This document shows, piece by piece, positions 54,467 to 63,254 of a DNA stretch of 64,000 bases (position 1 is the stretch's first letter; every line of letters starts with the position of its first letter). The position numbers and the translations under genes are program-made. The notes under the pieces were generated by a model. The model worked only from the letters and a program-made list of their open reading frames with translations. It searched no databases and was not told where the DNA came from. This DNA is from Bordetella sp. LUAb4 (GTDB lineage: Bacteria > Pseudomonadota > Gammaproteobacteria > Burkholderiales > Burkholderiaceae_B), in assembly GCF_021325795.1 (NCBI RefSeq), contig NZ_JAHPZX010000011.1, positions 85,597 to 149,596 of the forward strand, written 5' to 3'.

Positions 54467-55681
54467 ATGCCAACGGACTCCTCAACACCCACGACGTATG
54501 TCGACCCGTTTCCTCCCGCCGGCGACGATGCCTTGCTCGCGCGCGCGGTCGCCTTGCGTCCCTTGCTGCAAGCCGATGCCGTGCAGCGCGACAAGGCCGG
54601 CGGACGTCCCGTCGCGCAGATCGCCTTGCTCAAGCAGCAGCAACTGAACGCGGCCGCCATCGCGCCCCGGTATGGCGGCGACGGCGCCTCCTGGGTGTCC
54701 ATCCTGCGCGTGGTGCGTGAGCTGGCGCGCAGCGATGGCTCGCTGGCCCATCTCTACGGTTATCAGCATCTGCCGCTGCACACCGTTTTGGCCAAGGGCA
54801 CGGAAGAACAGCAGGAACGGTGGTTCAGCCAGGCCGCGCGCGATCAATGGCTGTGGAGCAACTCCGGCAATTCGATGTCCAAGACCAGCAAGGCCAAGCG
54901 CGTGGCGGGTGGCTGGATCGTGGAGGGTTTCCGGCCATTCTCTTCCGGCAGCCATGTCGCTGACGTGATCCACATTGCCTGGGAGGACGCGGCCGGCGCG
55001 CGTTTGTCCGGCCTGATTCCGGCGGACCGCGCCGGAATCGTCATCGAAGACGATTGGGATGGCATCGGCCAGACACAGACCGGCAGCGGCACCGTCAGCT
55101 TCCACGGCGTGCGCGTACGCGATGACGAGGTCCTGAGCGATGGAACGTCACCCCTGTCGCCCTTCGAATCGGTGGTCTCCCTGCTGCAGCAATCGGTGCT
55201 CGCCAACGTGTTCATCGGCAGCGCCCAGGGCGCGTTGGACGAAGCGCGCGAATACACCGTCACGCAGTCACGCCCGTGGATCCACGCAGGCGTGGCGCGG
55301 CACATCGATGATCCCTGGATCCAGCGCTCGTATGGCGACCTGTACATCAGGACGCTGGCTGCCGCCGAACTGGCGGAGGATGCCGCCGCACATCTAGACC
55401 GCGCGTACGCATTGGGCCGGGCATTGGATGCGGAGACACGCGGCCGTGTGTCCATTGACCTGGCAGCGGCGAATGTCTATGCCGGCGAGACCGCATTGGA
55501 CGTGACCGAGAAAATCTTCGAACTGATGGGCGCGCGCTCCGCCACCCGGGCGCGCGGCTATGACCGCTTCTGGCGCAACGTGCGCACGCACACCCTGCAC
55601 AATCCCGCCGAATACAAGAAGCGGACCATCGGCGCCTGGTTGCTGCGCCATCCTTATGCGCCGCTGGGCGCCTACCGCTGA
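54467..55681 (+). CDS. Acyl-CoA-dehydrogenase-fold flavin monooxygenase (DszC/SfnB-like), first copy
   Basis: This 404-residue protein has the three-domain acyl-CoA dehydrogenase fold. The N-terminal helical part includes AIAPRYGGDGASWVSILRVV, the middle beta domain ends in DWDGIGQTQTGSGTVSFHGV, and the C-terminal helical domain includes ELMGARSATRARGYDRFWRN and RTHTLHNPAEYKKR. The GSGTVSFHGV and HTLHNPAEYK patterns match DszC/SfnB-type monooxygenases, which use FMNH2 and O2 on sulfides and sulfoxides, rather than true acyl-CoA dehydrogenases with a catalytic Glu. It lies 65 bases after the flavoprotein and 21 bases before its paralogue. Confidence 0.9.
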   Translation: MPTDSSTPTTYVDPFPPAGDDALLARAVALRPLLQADAVQRDKAGGRPVAQIALLKQQQLNAAAIAPRYGGDGASWVSILRVVRELARSDGSLAHLYGYQHLPLHTVLAKGTEEQQERWFSQAARDQWLWSNSGNSMSKTSKAKRVAGGWIVEGFRPFSSGSHVADVIHIAWEDAAGARLSGLIPADRAGIVIEDDWDGIGQTQTGSGTVSFHGVRVRDDEVLSDGTSPLSPFESVVSLLQQSVLANVFIGSAQGALDEAREYTVTQSRPWIHAGVARHIDDPWIQRSYGDLYIRTLAAAELAEDAAAHLDRAYALGRALDAETRGRVSIDLAAANVYAGETALDVTEKIFELMGARSATRARGYDRFWRNVRTHTLHNPAEYKKRTIGAWLLRHPYAPLGAYR

Positions 55682-55701
55682 TCGGGACGACGGACGGACT
55701 T

Positions 55702-56901
55702 ATGACTTTCGATCTGGACACTTCCAACCCCTGGTACGCCAAGGCCGTACGCCTGCGCGAACAGTTCGCCGTGGACGCGGCCGCCAACGACAAGGCGGGC
55801 GGCCAGCCGCTCGCCCAGCTTGCCCTGCTCAAGGAAAGCGGCCTGCTGAAACTGCTCTTGCCCGCCGACGTAGGCGGCGACGGCCAGCCCTGGTCGACCG
55901 CCCTGCGCATAGGCAGGGAATTCGCCAAGGCGGATGGCGCCATGGGGCATCTGTATGGTTATCACTTCAGCGCGGTGTTGGGCCTGGGCCTGCGCGGCGA
56001 TGCCGAACGAGCACGGCATTACTGGCGCGAATCGGCGCGCAACAACTGGTTCTGGGGCAACACGGCGAACAGTTTTTCCAAAAGCCTGTTCGGCCGCGCC
56101 GATGGCGACGGCTTCATCCTGGACGGCTTCCGGCCGTTCACGTCCGGCTCACATATCGCCGATCGCCTGGCCATTGCGTGGGAGAACCAGGATGGCACGG
56201 AGCGCCGCTTTGCCGCCATTCCCGCCGACCGCGCCGGCGTGGTCATCGAGCATGATTGGGACGGTCTGGGGCAAACGCAGACCGGTAGCGGGCGCGTCAG
56301 CTATCACGGCGTGCGTGTGCACGCGGATGAAATCCTCGGTGGCGCGGCACCATTCCAACCTGCCGTCAGCCGCGCCGCGCCCTTCCGTACGCTCGGACCG
56401 TTGATACAGCAAAGCGTGCTGTTGAACGTCTTCGTCGGCAGCGCGCAGGGTGCTCTGTTGACGGCACGCGACTACACGTTGGCGCATTCCCGGCCGTGGA
56501 TCCATTCCGGTCTGCAGAGGCACGATGACGACCCGTGGATACAGCGCCAGTACGGCGACCTCTTCACGCAGACGCGCGCCGCCACCTTGCTGGCCGATCG
56601 CGCCGCGCTGGCGCTGGACCGCGCATGGTCGCGTGGCGAAGCGCTGACCGCGGATGAACGCGGCGAAGCTGCCGTGGCCGTGGCCAGCGCCAACGTGCTG
56701 GCTGGCAGTGTCGCGCTGCGTGTGACCCGCGAGATGTTCGAAGTCATGGGCGCGCGGTCGGCCACGCGTAAACTGGGCTTTGACCGCTATTGGCGTAATG
56801 TGCGCATCCATACCTTGCACAATCCCGCGGAGTACAAGACGCGCAATGTCGGTAGCTGGCTGTTGGGGCTGGGCCATCCGGCGCCGGGGAGTTTCCAATG
56901 A
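55702..56901 (+). CDS. Acyl-CoA-dehydrogenase-fold flavin monooxygenase (DszC/SfnB-like), second copy
   Basis: This 399-residue paralogue of the preceding gene has the same layout: LLPADVGGDGQPWSTALRIG in the helical part, then DWDGLGQTQTGSGRVSYHGV, QRQYGDLFTQTRAATLLADR and EVMGARSATRKLGFDRYWRN. It differs most in the substrate-side loop near residues 210-235, where SRAAPFRTLG replaces the shorter stretch of copy one, hinting at a different substrate. It is followed by the second LLM monooxygenase with an ATGA overlap, so these two probably work as a pair, the sulfoxide/sulfone former followed by the C-S cleaving enzyme. Confidence 0.9.
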   Translation: MTFDLDTSNPWYAKAVRLREQFAVDAAANDKAGGQPLAQLALLKESGLLKLLLPADVGGDGQPWSTALRIGREFAKADGAMGHLYGYHFSAVLGLGLRGDAERARHYWRESARNNWFWGNTANSFSKSLFGRADGDGFILDGFRPFTSGSHIADRLAIAWENQDGTERRFAAIPADRAGVVIEHDWDGLGQTQTGSGRVSYHGVRVHADEILGGAAPFQPAVSRAAPFRTLGPLIQQSVLLNVFVGSAQGALLTARDYTLAHSRPWIHSGLQRHDDDPWIQRQYGDLFTQTRAATLLADRAALALDRAWSRGEALTADERGEAAVAVASANVLAGSVALRVTREMFEVMGARSATRKLGFDRYWRNVRIHTLHNPAEYKTRNVGSWLLGLGHPAPGSFQ

Positions 56902-58229
56902 CGGCAGGCAATAGCGCGCCGCGCGAACTGATCCTCAACGTCAACATCCTGCATGCGGGCTTCCTGCCTTCCGCGTGGCGGGTACCGCAGGCGGATCCTT
57001 ATGCCTTCGCCGATATCGATCACTATGTGCATATCGCCAGGGTAGCCGAGGCCGCCAAGCTGGACGCGGTGTTCCTGGCGGATAACGCCGCCATCGCCGA
57101 CCAGATCAAGTACCGCTCGATCACGGCTCTGGAACCCACCGTGCTGCTGGCCGTGCTGGCCGCCAGCACGACGCGCATCGGCCTGATCGGCACGGCGTCC
57201 ACGACCTATAACGAGCCCTACAACATTGCGCGGCGTTTCGCCACGCTGGACCACGTCAGCCGTGGCCGCGCCGGATGGAATATCGTCACGACCGCGGATC
57301 TGCCCTCCGCGCGCAACTTCAATCGCGACGAAGTGCCCGAACACGCCGAGCGCTACGGCCGCGGCGAGGAGTTCACCCAGGTCGTGAAGGACTTGTGGGA
57401 CAGTTGGGCCGACGACGCGTTTCTGGGCGACAAGGCCAGCGGGCACTTCGCCGATACCAGCCGAATCCGGCCCATTGCCCATGCGGGCCGGCATTTCAAG
57501 GTGCAGGGGCCGTTGAATCTGCCGCGCGCACCGCAGGGCCATCCTGTGCTGGTGCAGGCGGGTGCATCAGGTGACGGCCGGGAACTGGCGGCCCGGCATG
57601 CGGAGGCCGTGTTTTCCGCGTCCATTTCCCTGGACGAAGCCCGTGCGTATCGGCGGGACTTGCACGAGCGGGCGCAACGGCATGGCCGGGGGGCGCACGC
57701 GATCAAGGTCCTGCCGGGCCTGACCACCATCATCGGCGATACCGAAGCCGCGGCACGGCGGCGGCAAGACGAGCTGGTCGACTTGATTCCCTGGGAGTAC
57801 AGCCTGAATCGCCTGGCGGGAACGCTGGGCATTCCCCCTGAGCAGATCGATCCGGACAAGCCTTTGCCGCAGGATCTGCCCCTGCCGAATGGCGGGCGTG
57901 GCAATCACACGTTCTTCCATGCAACGCTGGCGGCCGGCCGGCGCACGGGCTACACCGCCCGCCAGTTGGTGAAGGAACTAGCGGGCGGCGGCGGCCATCG
58001 CGTCATCGTCGGTACGCCCGAGCAGGTTGCGGATGACATCGAACATTGGTTCCGGGAAGGCGCCGCGGATGGCTTCAATCTGATGCCCGACGTATTGCCG
58101 GATGGCTTGCAGACCTTCGTGGATAGCGTCGTGCCGATCTTGCAGAAGCGCGGCGTATTCAGGACGGAATATCGCGGCACCACGCTGCGGGATCATCTGG
58201 GGTTGCAGCGGCCGGAGCGGCACGATTGA
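56898..58229 (+). CDS. LLM-class flavin-dependent monooxygenase (NtaA/SnaA/DszA family), second copy
   Basis: This 443-residue luciferase-fold oxygenase has the start region LNVNILHAGFLPSAWRVPQA. The central motif is RRFATLDHVSRGRAGWNIVT, close to the flavin-binding N-W-N-[IV]-V-T pattern. Near the C-terminus it reads RVIVGTPEQVADDIEHWFRE, then RTEYRGTTLRDHLGL. It has no pentapeptide insert, which makes it a useful reference for the repeat-bearing copy at 51196-52596. Its start overlaps the DszC-like stop by four bases, indicating coupled synthesis. Confidence 0.92.
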   Translation: MTAGNSAPRELILNVNILHAGFLPSAWRVPQADPYAFADIDHYVHIARVAEAAKLDAVFLADNAAIADQIKYRSITALEPTVLLAVLAASTTRIGLIGTASTTYNEPYNIARRFATLDHVSRGRAGWNIVTTADLPSARNFNRDEVPEHAERYGRGEEFTQVVKDLWDSWADDAFLGDKASGHFADTSRIRPIAHAGRHFKVQGPLNLPRAPQGHPVLVQAGASGDGRELAARHAEAVFSASISLDEARAYRRDLHERAQRHGRGAHAIKVLPGLTTIIGDTEAAARRRQDELVDLIPWEYSLNRLAGTLGIPPEQIDPDKPLPQDLPLPNGGRGNHTFFHATLAAGRRTGYTARQLVKELAGGGGHRVIVGTPEQVADDIEHWFREGAADGFNLMPDVLPDGLQTFVDSVVPILQKRGVFRTEYRGTTLRDHLGLQRPERHD

Positions 58230-58371
58230 TTATCGGCACGCCCCCTGTCTGCCCCGGTATTGCGTGGAATCATGCGCATATGCCGGATTAGCAAATGGGC
58301 ACGAAGTCGTTGTTGGCAGGACCGCGGTGCCCGCATGATGGCGCTTCCCCCCCGTCACTGCGAGGCTAGGC

Positions 58372-59307
58372 ATGAGTGCTGTATTGAACCGTATCGAAGT
58401 ACTCCCCCAATCCGGTTGGACCGGCGCCGAGATCCAAGGCGTCGACCTGCGCCATCCGCTGCCCGAAGAACATGTTGAAGCTATCCGCGATGCGCTGAAC
58501 AAGTGGAAGGTCGTGTACTTCCGCGACCAGTTCCTCACGCACGCGCAGCAAATCGCATTCGGCAAGCAGTTCGGCGACGTGACGCCGGGCCACCCGTATG
58601 AAGGCGACGTCGCGCCTAAAGGGCATCCCGAAATCCATACCGTATCGCCGCAAGCCTACAATCAGCGCTATGGCAAAAGCTACACGCGCAAGCTTGGTGC
58701 CAACGGTCCGGCATGGCATGCCGACGTCACGCCGCTGATCAATCCGCCGTCGTACTCTATCCTGCGTGCCGAGGTTGTCCCGCCCTATAGCGGCGACACC
58801 CAGTTCACCAATGTCGCAGCGGCGTACCAGGGACTCTCCGAACCTATCCGCCGCCTGATCGACGGCCTGCGGGCCGAACACCGCTTCGGCTCCAACTACA
58901 ACGCGGAACGCAGCGACGAACGTATCGGCGAGTGGGTGCGCAACAAGCCGCTGGCCTCCATACATCCGGTCGTGCGGGTACATCCCCTGACCGGCGAACG
59001 TGTCATCTACGTCAACCCCAGCTTCACCAAGCACATCGTGGGCGTGTCACCCCGCGAGTCGCGCTATCTGCTGGATCTTCTGTTCGACCAGATCCAGCAG
59101 CCCGAATACACCGACCGCTTCCGCTGGAAGCCGGGTAGCGTGGCCTTCTGGGACAACCGCGCCGTCCTGCACCTGGCACCGCGCGACTTCGAGCATCTGG
59201 ATTTCGAGCGGGTCCTGCACCGCATCACGCTGGTCGGCGAAGTGCCCGTGGGCGTGGACGGCAAGCCCTCGGAGTCGATCTCTGGCGATCCTTTCCTGGC
59301 GGCATAA
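58372..59307 (+). CDS. TauD/TfdA-family 2-oxoglutarate/Fe(II) dioxygenase
   Basis: This 311-residue non-heme iron dioxygenase has the facial triad His116-x-Asp118 (GPAWHADVTP) and His267 (DNRAVLHLAPRDF), with Arg284 (HRITLVGE) for 2-oxoglutarate. KVVYFRDQFLTHAQQIAFGK is the conserved N-terminal segment. TauD-like enzymes hydroxylate the carbon next to a sulfonate or sulfate and release sulfite or sulfate. It is 142 bases after the LLM gene and two bases before the permease, so it probably handles the substrate brought in by the following ABC transporter. Confidence 0.94.
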   Translation: MSAVLNRIEVLPQSGWTGAEIQGVDLRHPLPEEHVEAIRDALNKWKVVYFRDQFLTHAQQIAFGKQFGDVTPGHPYEGDVAPKGHPEIHTVSPQAYNQRYGKSYTRKLGANGPAWHADVTPLINPPSYSILRAEVVPPYSGDTQFTNVAAAYQGLSEPIRRLIDGLRAEHRFGSNYNAERSDERIGEWVRNKPLASIHPVVRVHPLTGERVIYVNPSFTKHIVGVSPRESRYLLDLLFDQIQQPEYTDRFRWKPGSVAFWDNRAVLHLAPRDFEHLDFERVLHRITLVGEVPVGVDGKPSESISGDPFLAA

Positions 59308-59309
59308 GC

Positions 59310-60245
59310 ATGGCGGCCGTCATCACCGCTGACGTCGATGCCAATACCGATACCGGCCGGTTGACATCCGGCGGTGCGACGCCGCCAAACCCGGAGGCGG
59401 CGGTGGAGCGCGGTAGGGCTCACGCCGCCGCCGTGCCCTTGGTGGATCCGCGCACGCAGGCCCCTCGGGCAGCCGATGCGTCCCCGGTGCCGCGCGTCCT
59501 GCAACGCCTGTTCGGCCCGTTGGCGTTGATCGCTGTATGGCAAGCACTGACGACCTTCGAGATCTTCGACCCGCGTACGACGCCGGCGCCGCTGACGGTA
59601 CTGCGCACGGCCATGGAGCTGACCAGCAGCGGCGCGCTTGCCGACAATCTCTCGGCATCCCTGCTGCTGGTGATCAAGGGCCTGGCGCTGGGTATTACGA
59701 TCGGCTTGGGCGCGGCCCTGTCGTCCGGACTCTCCCGCGCGGGCGAGAACATCGTCGACGCGAATATGGAGATCCTGCGCGCGGTGCCGAACTTCGCGCT
59801 GCTGCCGATACTGATTGCGTGGTTCGGTATCGACGATCTTTCCAAGGTACTCCTGATCACGCTGCATGTCGCGGTGTGCATCTACATCAACACGTACAGT
59901 GCCATCCGCAGCGTGGATAGCACCCTGATCGAAGCTGCCCGCTGCCTGGGTGTCAAACGCGGCGAGTTGATCGCCGCGGTAATCCTGCCTGGTGCCTTAC
60001 CCGGCTTCCTGGTGGGCTTGCGTCTGGCGCTTACCGGAGCGTGGCTTTCCCTCATCTTCGCCGAGACCATCAATGCGCCGGTGGGGCTGGGCCGCATGAT
60101 GAGCGATGCGCGCGAGTATTTTCGTGTTGACGTGATTTTCGTGCTGCTAGCGATTTATGCCCTGTTGGGTCTGCTTTCGCTGGCTGCCGTGCGCTTCCTG
60201 GAATCCCGTCTGCTGGCGTGGCGGCGGTCCTATGATGGCGAGTGA
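59310..60245 (+). CDS. ABC transporter permease, SsuC/TauC type
   Basis: This 311-residue inner-membrane permease has a long N-terminal extension rich in Ala/Pro/Asp (about 60 residues) before the first transmembrane helix (GPLALIAVWQALTTFEIF). About six helices follow. The EAA loop is EAARCLGVKRGELIAAVILP, and IFAETINAPVGLGRMMSDAR is typical of SsuC. It follows tauD by two bases and overlaps the ATPase gene by 14 bases. It should import a sulfonate or related anion. Confidence 0.93.
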   Translation: MAAVITADVDANTDTGRLTSGGATPPNPEAAVERGRAHAAAVPLVDPRTQAPRAADASPVPRVLQRLFGPLALIAVWQALTTFEIFDPRTTPAPLTVLRTAMELTSSGALADNLSASLLLVIKGLALGITIGLGAALSSGLSRAGENIVDANMEILRAVPNFALLPILIAWFGIDDLSKVLLITLHVAVCIYINTYSAIRSVDSTLIEAARCLGVKRGELIAAVILPGALPGFLVGLRLALTGAWLSLIFAETINAPVGLGRMMSDAREYFRVDVIFVLLAIYALLGLLSLAAVRFLESRLLAWRRSYDGE

Positions 60246-60981
60246 GGCTTTGTTGGATACTGTCGGAGAGGCCGCGTCGGACGCACCGGTCGTCAAACTA
60301 CGCCGTTTGACCAAAACGTTCGGCGACCATGCTGTGCTGCGCGACCTGACGCTGGATATCGGCCCTGCCGAGTTCGTTGCCCTGCTTGGGCGCAGTGGTT
60401 CCGGCAAGAGCACGCTGCTGCGCGTGCTGGGGGCCTTGGATGGCGATGTCACCGGTGACATCCTGGTGCCCAGCCAGCGAGCCATAGTATTCCAGGAAGC
60501 GCGTTTATTCCCTTGGCATAGGGTGCTGCGCAATGTACTGATGGGCCTTCCCCGCAGCGTGGACTTCCGCGAGCGGGCGCTGTCCGCACTGCAGGAAGTG
60601 GGCTTGTCGCATCGCCTGCGGGCCTGGCCTCGCACATTGTCCGGCGGCGAAGCCCAACGCGTAGCACTGGCCCGCGCACTGGTGCGTACTCCCCAATTGC
60701 TGCTGCTGGACGAACCTTTCGGTGCCCTGGACGCGCTGACCAGGTTACGCATGCATGGCTTGTTGCGTGACTTGTACGCGCGTCACCGCCCTGCGGTGCT
60801 TCTGGTCACGCATGACGTAGACGAAGCCCTGCAACTGGCCGACCGCATCCTCGTCCTGCACGAAGGGCGTATCGCCCTGGACACTCCAGTCGATCTTCCT
60901 TCTCATCAACGCCATACCAATCCCCGCTTCGCGGTCTTGCGTGCTCGCCTGCTGAGCGAGCTGGGCGTGGCGCAGGACTGA
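60232..60981 (+). CDS. ABC transporter ATP-binding protein, SsuB/TauB type
   Basis: This ATPase of about 249 residues has Walker A LLGRSGSGKSTLLRVLGALD, the Q-loop in IVFQEARLFPWHRVLRNVL, the signature TLSGGEAQRVALARALV, Walker B LLLLDEPFGALDALTRLRM and the switch His in LLVTHDVDEALQLADRI. The FPW motif after the Q-loop is typical of nitrate/sulfonate/taurine ATPases. Two adjacent ATGs (60232 and 60235) are possible starts, both inside the permease gene. Confidence 0.94.
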   Translation: MMASEALLDTVGEAASDAPVVKLRRLTKTFGDHAVLRDLTLDIGPAEFVALLGRSGSGKSTLLRVLGALDGDVTGDILVPSQRAIVFQEARLFPWHRVLRNVLMGLPRSVDFRERALSALQEVGLSHRLRAWPRTLSGGEAQRVALARALVRTPQLLLLDEPFGALDALTRLRMHGLLRDLYARHRPAVLLVTHDVDEALQLADRILVLHEGRIALDTPVDLPSHQRHTNPRFAVLRARLLSELGVAQD

Positions 60982-61058
60982 CCTCGCCTTATTTCATTCT
61001 GCCTGCCGGCTATCTCGATTAGCCGGACAGTGGATATTTTGTCTCCAGGAGTATTGCA

Positions 61059-62366
61059 ATGTCTGTCCCAAGCCCACTCTTGCCGCGCGTGGCACGCGGC
61101 TTAAGCGCGATCAAAAATCGAGGCACATTCGCACGGCGCTTGTTGGCCTGCGCGGCGGCGGCCTGCGGTTTGATGTTGGCACAGGCGAGTGTGGCGGCGG
61201 AAAGCGGCGCGCCGGCTAGCGTAGCGGCGGCTGGCGTAGAGGCGCCTGGCGTAGCAGCCGCCAGCACCTTGCCAGCCAAGGCGGGGGCTGAGGGCGCCAT
61301 ACAAGCGAACATCGCGGCTGGCGGCACAGCGCAGGGGGATGACGCTGGACTCGCACAAAAACTTGCGGCAGCCGTGCCTAAGGGAACGCGCTTAATCGTT
61401 GCGGAGCAATCCGGCGAAGCGTCGGCGGCGTGGAAACTGTCCGGACTGGGCAAGGACGCTCCGTATCAGGTCACTTTCGCCACATTCAATGGTGGCCCGG
61501 CGGTGCTCGAGGCCTTGGTCTCCGGCGCGGTCGATGTCGGCTATATCGGCGAAGCGCCCATCCCGATCGCGGTTGGGGCCGGCGTCAAGGACCTGGTAGC
61601 CATCGCCATCACCGCGAATCCCGGCAGCCCCGCGAACACCTATCTGGTCGTCCAGCCCAACAGCGCGGTGAAGAAGGTGGAAGACCTGCGGGGCAAGAAG
61701 GTCGCCTATCCCGCAGGCACGGGCCGCCACATGATCCTGGCGGGCATCCTGCATGGGCACGGGATGGACTTGCGCAAGGATGTCCAGGGCGTGCAAGTGC
61801 CGGGATCGGAGGTCGCACCAACGTTCTCGTCACGCGCCGTGGATGCCGCCATCGTGCTGGGCCACCAATACTTCCGGTTGGGCTCTCCGCCGATACTGGC
61901 CAATGGATCCGGCCACAACTGGGGCTTGAACCCCATCGTGGCCCGCCGGTCCGCCTTGGCCGACCCCGCGAAGGCAGCAGCCATCGCCGATTTCGTACGC
62001 CGCGCCGTGGCGATCTACAACTGGCAGACCGCGCATGCGGACGCGTGGATACAAGCCAGCTACGTCAAGCTGCAGGGGCTGACGCCTGCGCAGGGGAAAA
62101 TATTGCTGGACGAGGAAGGTGTGGGTGCCTACTACCCCATCGACGGCCGGCTGACCGAGGTATTCCAGGAGATCGCCGATGGCTTGGTGGAGACCGGCGC
62201 GTTGAGCCGCAAGATCGACATCGCGCCGTATGTGGATGGACGGTACAACGACATCGTCGCTGCGCAGAATCGCTTGGACGGCGTGAAGCTGCGGCCCTTG
62301 GTGAATGACCGCAACGTAGATGACGGGTCACGACGGGTGGATAGCAAGCCTTTTGTGCTTCGGTGA
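61059..62366 (+). CDS. ABC transporter substrate-binding protein, SsuA-like, with Ala-rich insertion
   Basis: This 435-residue binding protein is of the NMT1/SsuA aliphatic-sulfonate class. The signal peptide ends near AQASVAAES. It is followed by an Ala/Gly-rich low-complexity segment of about 60 residues (ASVAAAGVEAPGVAAAST) that the family lacks. The folded part begins near TRLIVAEQSGEASAAWKLSG and includes FNGGPAVLEALVSGAVDVGY, IGEAPIPIAVGAGV and VKKVEDLRGKKVAYPAGTGR. It is the last gene of the importer operon, 77 bases after the ATPase. Confidence 0.93.
   Translation: MSVPSPLLPRVARGLSAIKNRGTFARRLLACAAAACGLMLAQASVAAESGAPASVAAAGVEAPGVAAASTLPAKAGAEGAIQANIAAGGTAQGDDAGLAQKLAAAVPKGTRLIVAEQSGEASAAWKLSGLGKDAPYQVTFATFNGGPAVLEALVSGAVDVGYIGEAPIPIAVGAGVKDLVAIAITANPGSPANTYLVVQPNSAVKKVEDLRGKKVAYPAGTGRHMILAGILHGHGMDLRKDVQGVQVPGSEVAPTFSSRAVDAAIVLGHQYFRLGSPPILANGSGHNWGLNPIVARRSALADPAKAAAIADFVRRAVAIYNWQTAHADAWIQASYVKLQGLTPAQGKILLDEEGVGAYYPIDGRLTEVFQEIADGLVETGALSRKIDIAPYVDGRYNDIVAAQNRLDGVKLRPLVNDRNVDDGSRRVDSKPFVLR
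61215..61259. repeat. Three 15-bp tandem repeats in the SsuA-like gene
   Basis: GCTAGCGTAGCGGCG, GCTGGCGTAGAGGCG and CCTGGCGTAGCAGCC run head-to-tail in frame, encoding ASVAA, AGVEA and PGVAA in the linker after the signal peptide. Confidence 0.75.
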
Positions 62367-62510
62367 TGGTGGCGGGGGCGCGCGGGCTGCTGCATGGAAT
62401 AAAGCGACTATTTAATCAAATCGCCTTTTTCGCACATTCCTTAGCGCTCTCTGTAATTATAAGAATTAGGAATCTGGTATCGCTCCGGTATGTCGGGAAT
62501 TTTTATCTTC

Positions 62511-62801
62511 TTAGATAATAATATTTTTCTCTATGTCATCGCCGATATTCGCGAAAGAATTTGAAATTTGCATAACATACAATCGCAACCTTATCAACGC
62601 ACATACTGCCGTGACCAAATCACGCTCCTTCAACGAAGCGCTCAACAAATCGGCAGCATTCTGCAACCCAGCAAGATCACCATGCAATAAATTATTTAAA
62701 TCACTTGCATAATCAATACTCCATTCATCCTCCGAGAACGGTGAATCAGCAATTTCAGCCAAAATACGAATAACTTCTCTTACGTTATTCAGGCCTATCA
62801 T
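62511..62801 (-). CDS. Paralogous immunity-type protein, C-terminally frameshifted
   Basis: This 96-residue protein reads GLNNVREVIRILAEIADSPF, SEDEWSIDYASDLNNLL and DLVTAVCALIRLRLYVMQIS. It is clearly paralogous to the next gene upstream (63254-62895). The frame stops right after DDIEKN. With one A removed from the A5 run (plus-strand T5 at 62524-62528) the frame continues to 62441 with KIKIPDIPERYQIPNSYNY, which matches the paralogue's AKIPEIPDDYEVPDFYDY at identical spacing. It is an orphan copy at the distal end of the module. The region is AT-rich, unlike the core genome. The family name is not recognised. Confidence 0.7.
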   Translation of the reverse strand: MIGLNNVREVIRILAEIADSPFSEDEWSIDYASDLNNLLHGDLAGLQNAADLLSASLKERDLVTAVCALIRLRLYVMQISNSFANIGDDIEKNIII

Positions 62802-62894
62802 CAACGCCAGTCCAAGAGCAACTCATCTGCGCAGATTTCACCCACCTTCCTGGCAAACGTATTATTGAGCCAAGCACTCAGCGCCATCAGGATC

Positions 62895-63254
62895 TCACGA
62901 ATTTTTATAATCATAAAAATCGGGTACTTCGTAGTCGTCAGGAATCTCTGGAATTTTCGCCCCTTCGGACCAGCCCACCTTTTCTATGTCTTCGAAAATA
63001 TTCATGAAAAAATTGGACAAATGAAGGGCGTGCATCCGCACCACGACTAATGCGCATGCTGCTGTGACCAGATCGCTTGCCGCCATCGCTGCGGCAAGAA
63101 GCTCGATTTCTTTCTGAAAAGCAACAAGGTCTTCGTCTAACTGTCGATCCAAATCACTTTTATAGTTAATACTCCAGTCATTTTCAGAAAAAGGCATATC
63201 TGACGCCGCAGCCAGAGCAGGGACAAGACTCTTAAGCTTATTGATATTGGTCAT
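62895..63254 (-). CDS. Probable immunity protein of the polymorphic toxin module
   Basis: This 119-residue, small, acidic, all-helical-looking protein reads SENDWSINYKSDLDRQL, DLVTAACALVVVRMHALHLS and a proline/aspartate-rich tail, PEIPDDYEVPDFYDY. Its ATG overlaps, as ATGA, the stop codon that the preceding toxin gene would have if its G-run had one base fewer. That is the usual arrangement of a toxin followed by its antidote. It has no signal peptide, so it acts in the cytoplasm. The function rests on position and paralogy; the family itself is not recognised. Confidence 0.65.
   Translation of the reverse strand: MTNINKLKSLVPALAAASDMPFSENDWSINYKSDLDRQLDEDLVAFQKEIELLAAAMAASDLVTAACALVVVRMHALHLSNFFMNIFEDIEKVGWSEGAKIPEIPDDYEVPDFYDYKNS

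Noticed and set aside
54467..56901. Fatty-acid beta-oxidation acyl-CoA dehydrogenases
   Set aside because: The GSGxVSxHGV and HTLHNPAEYK patterns and the sulfur-gene context fit DszC/SfnB-type monooxygenases better.
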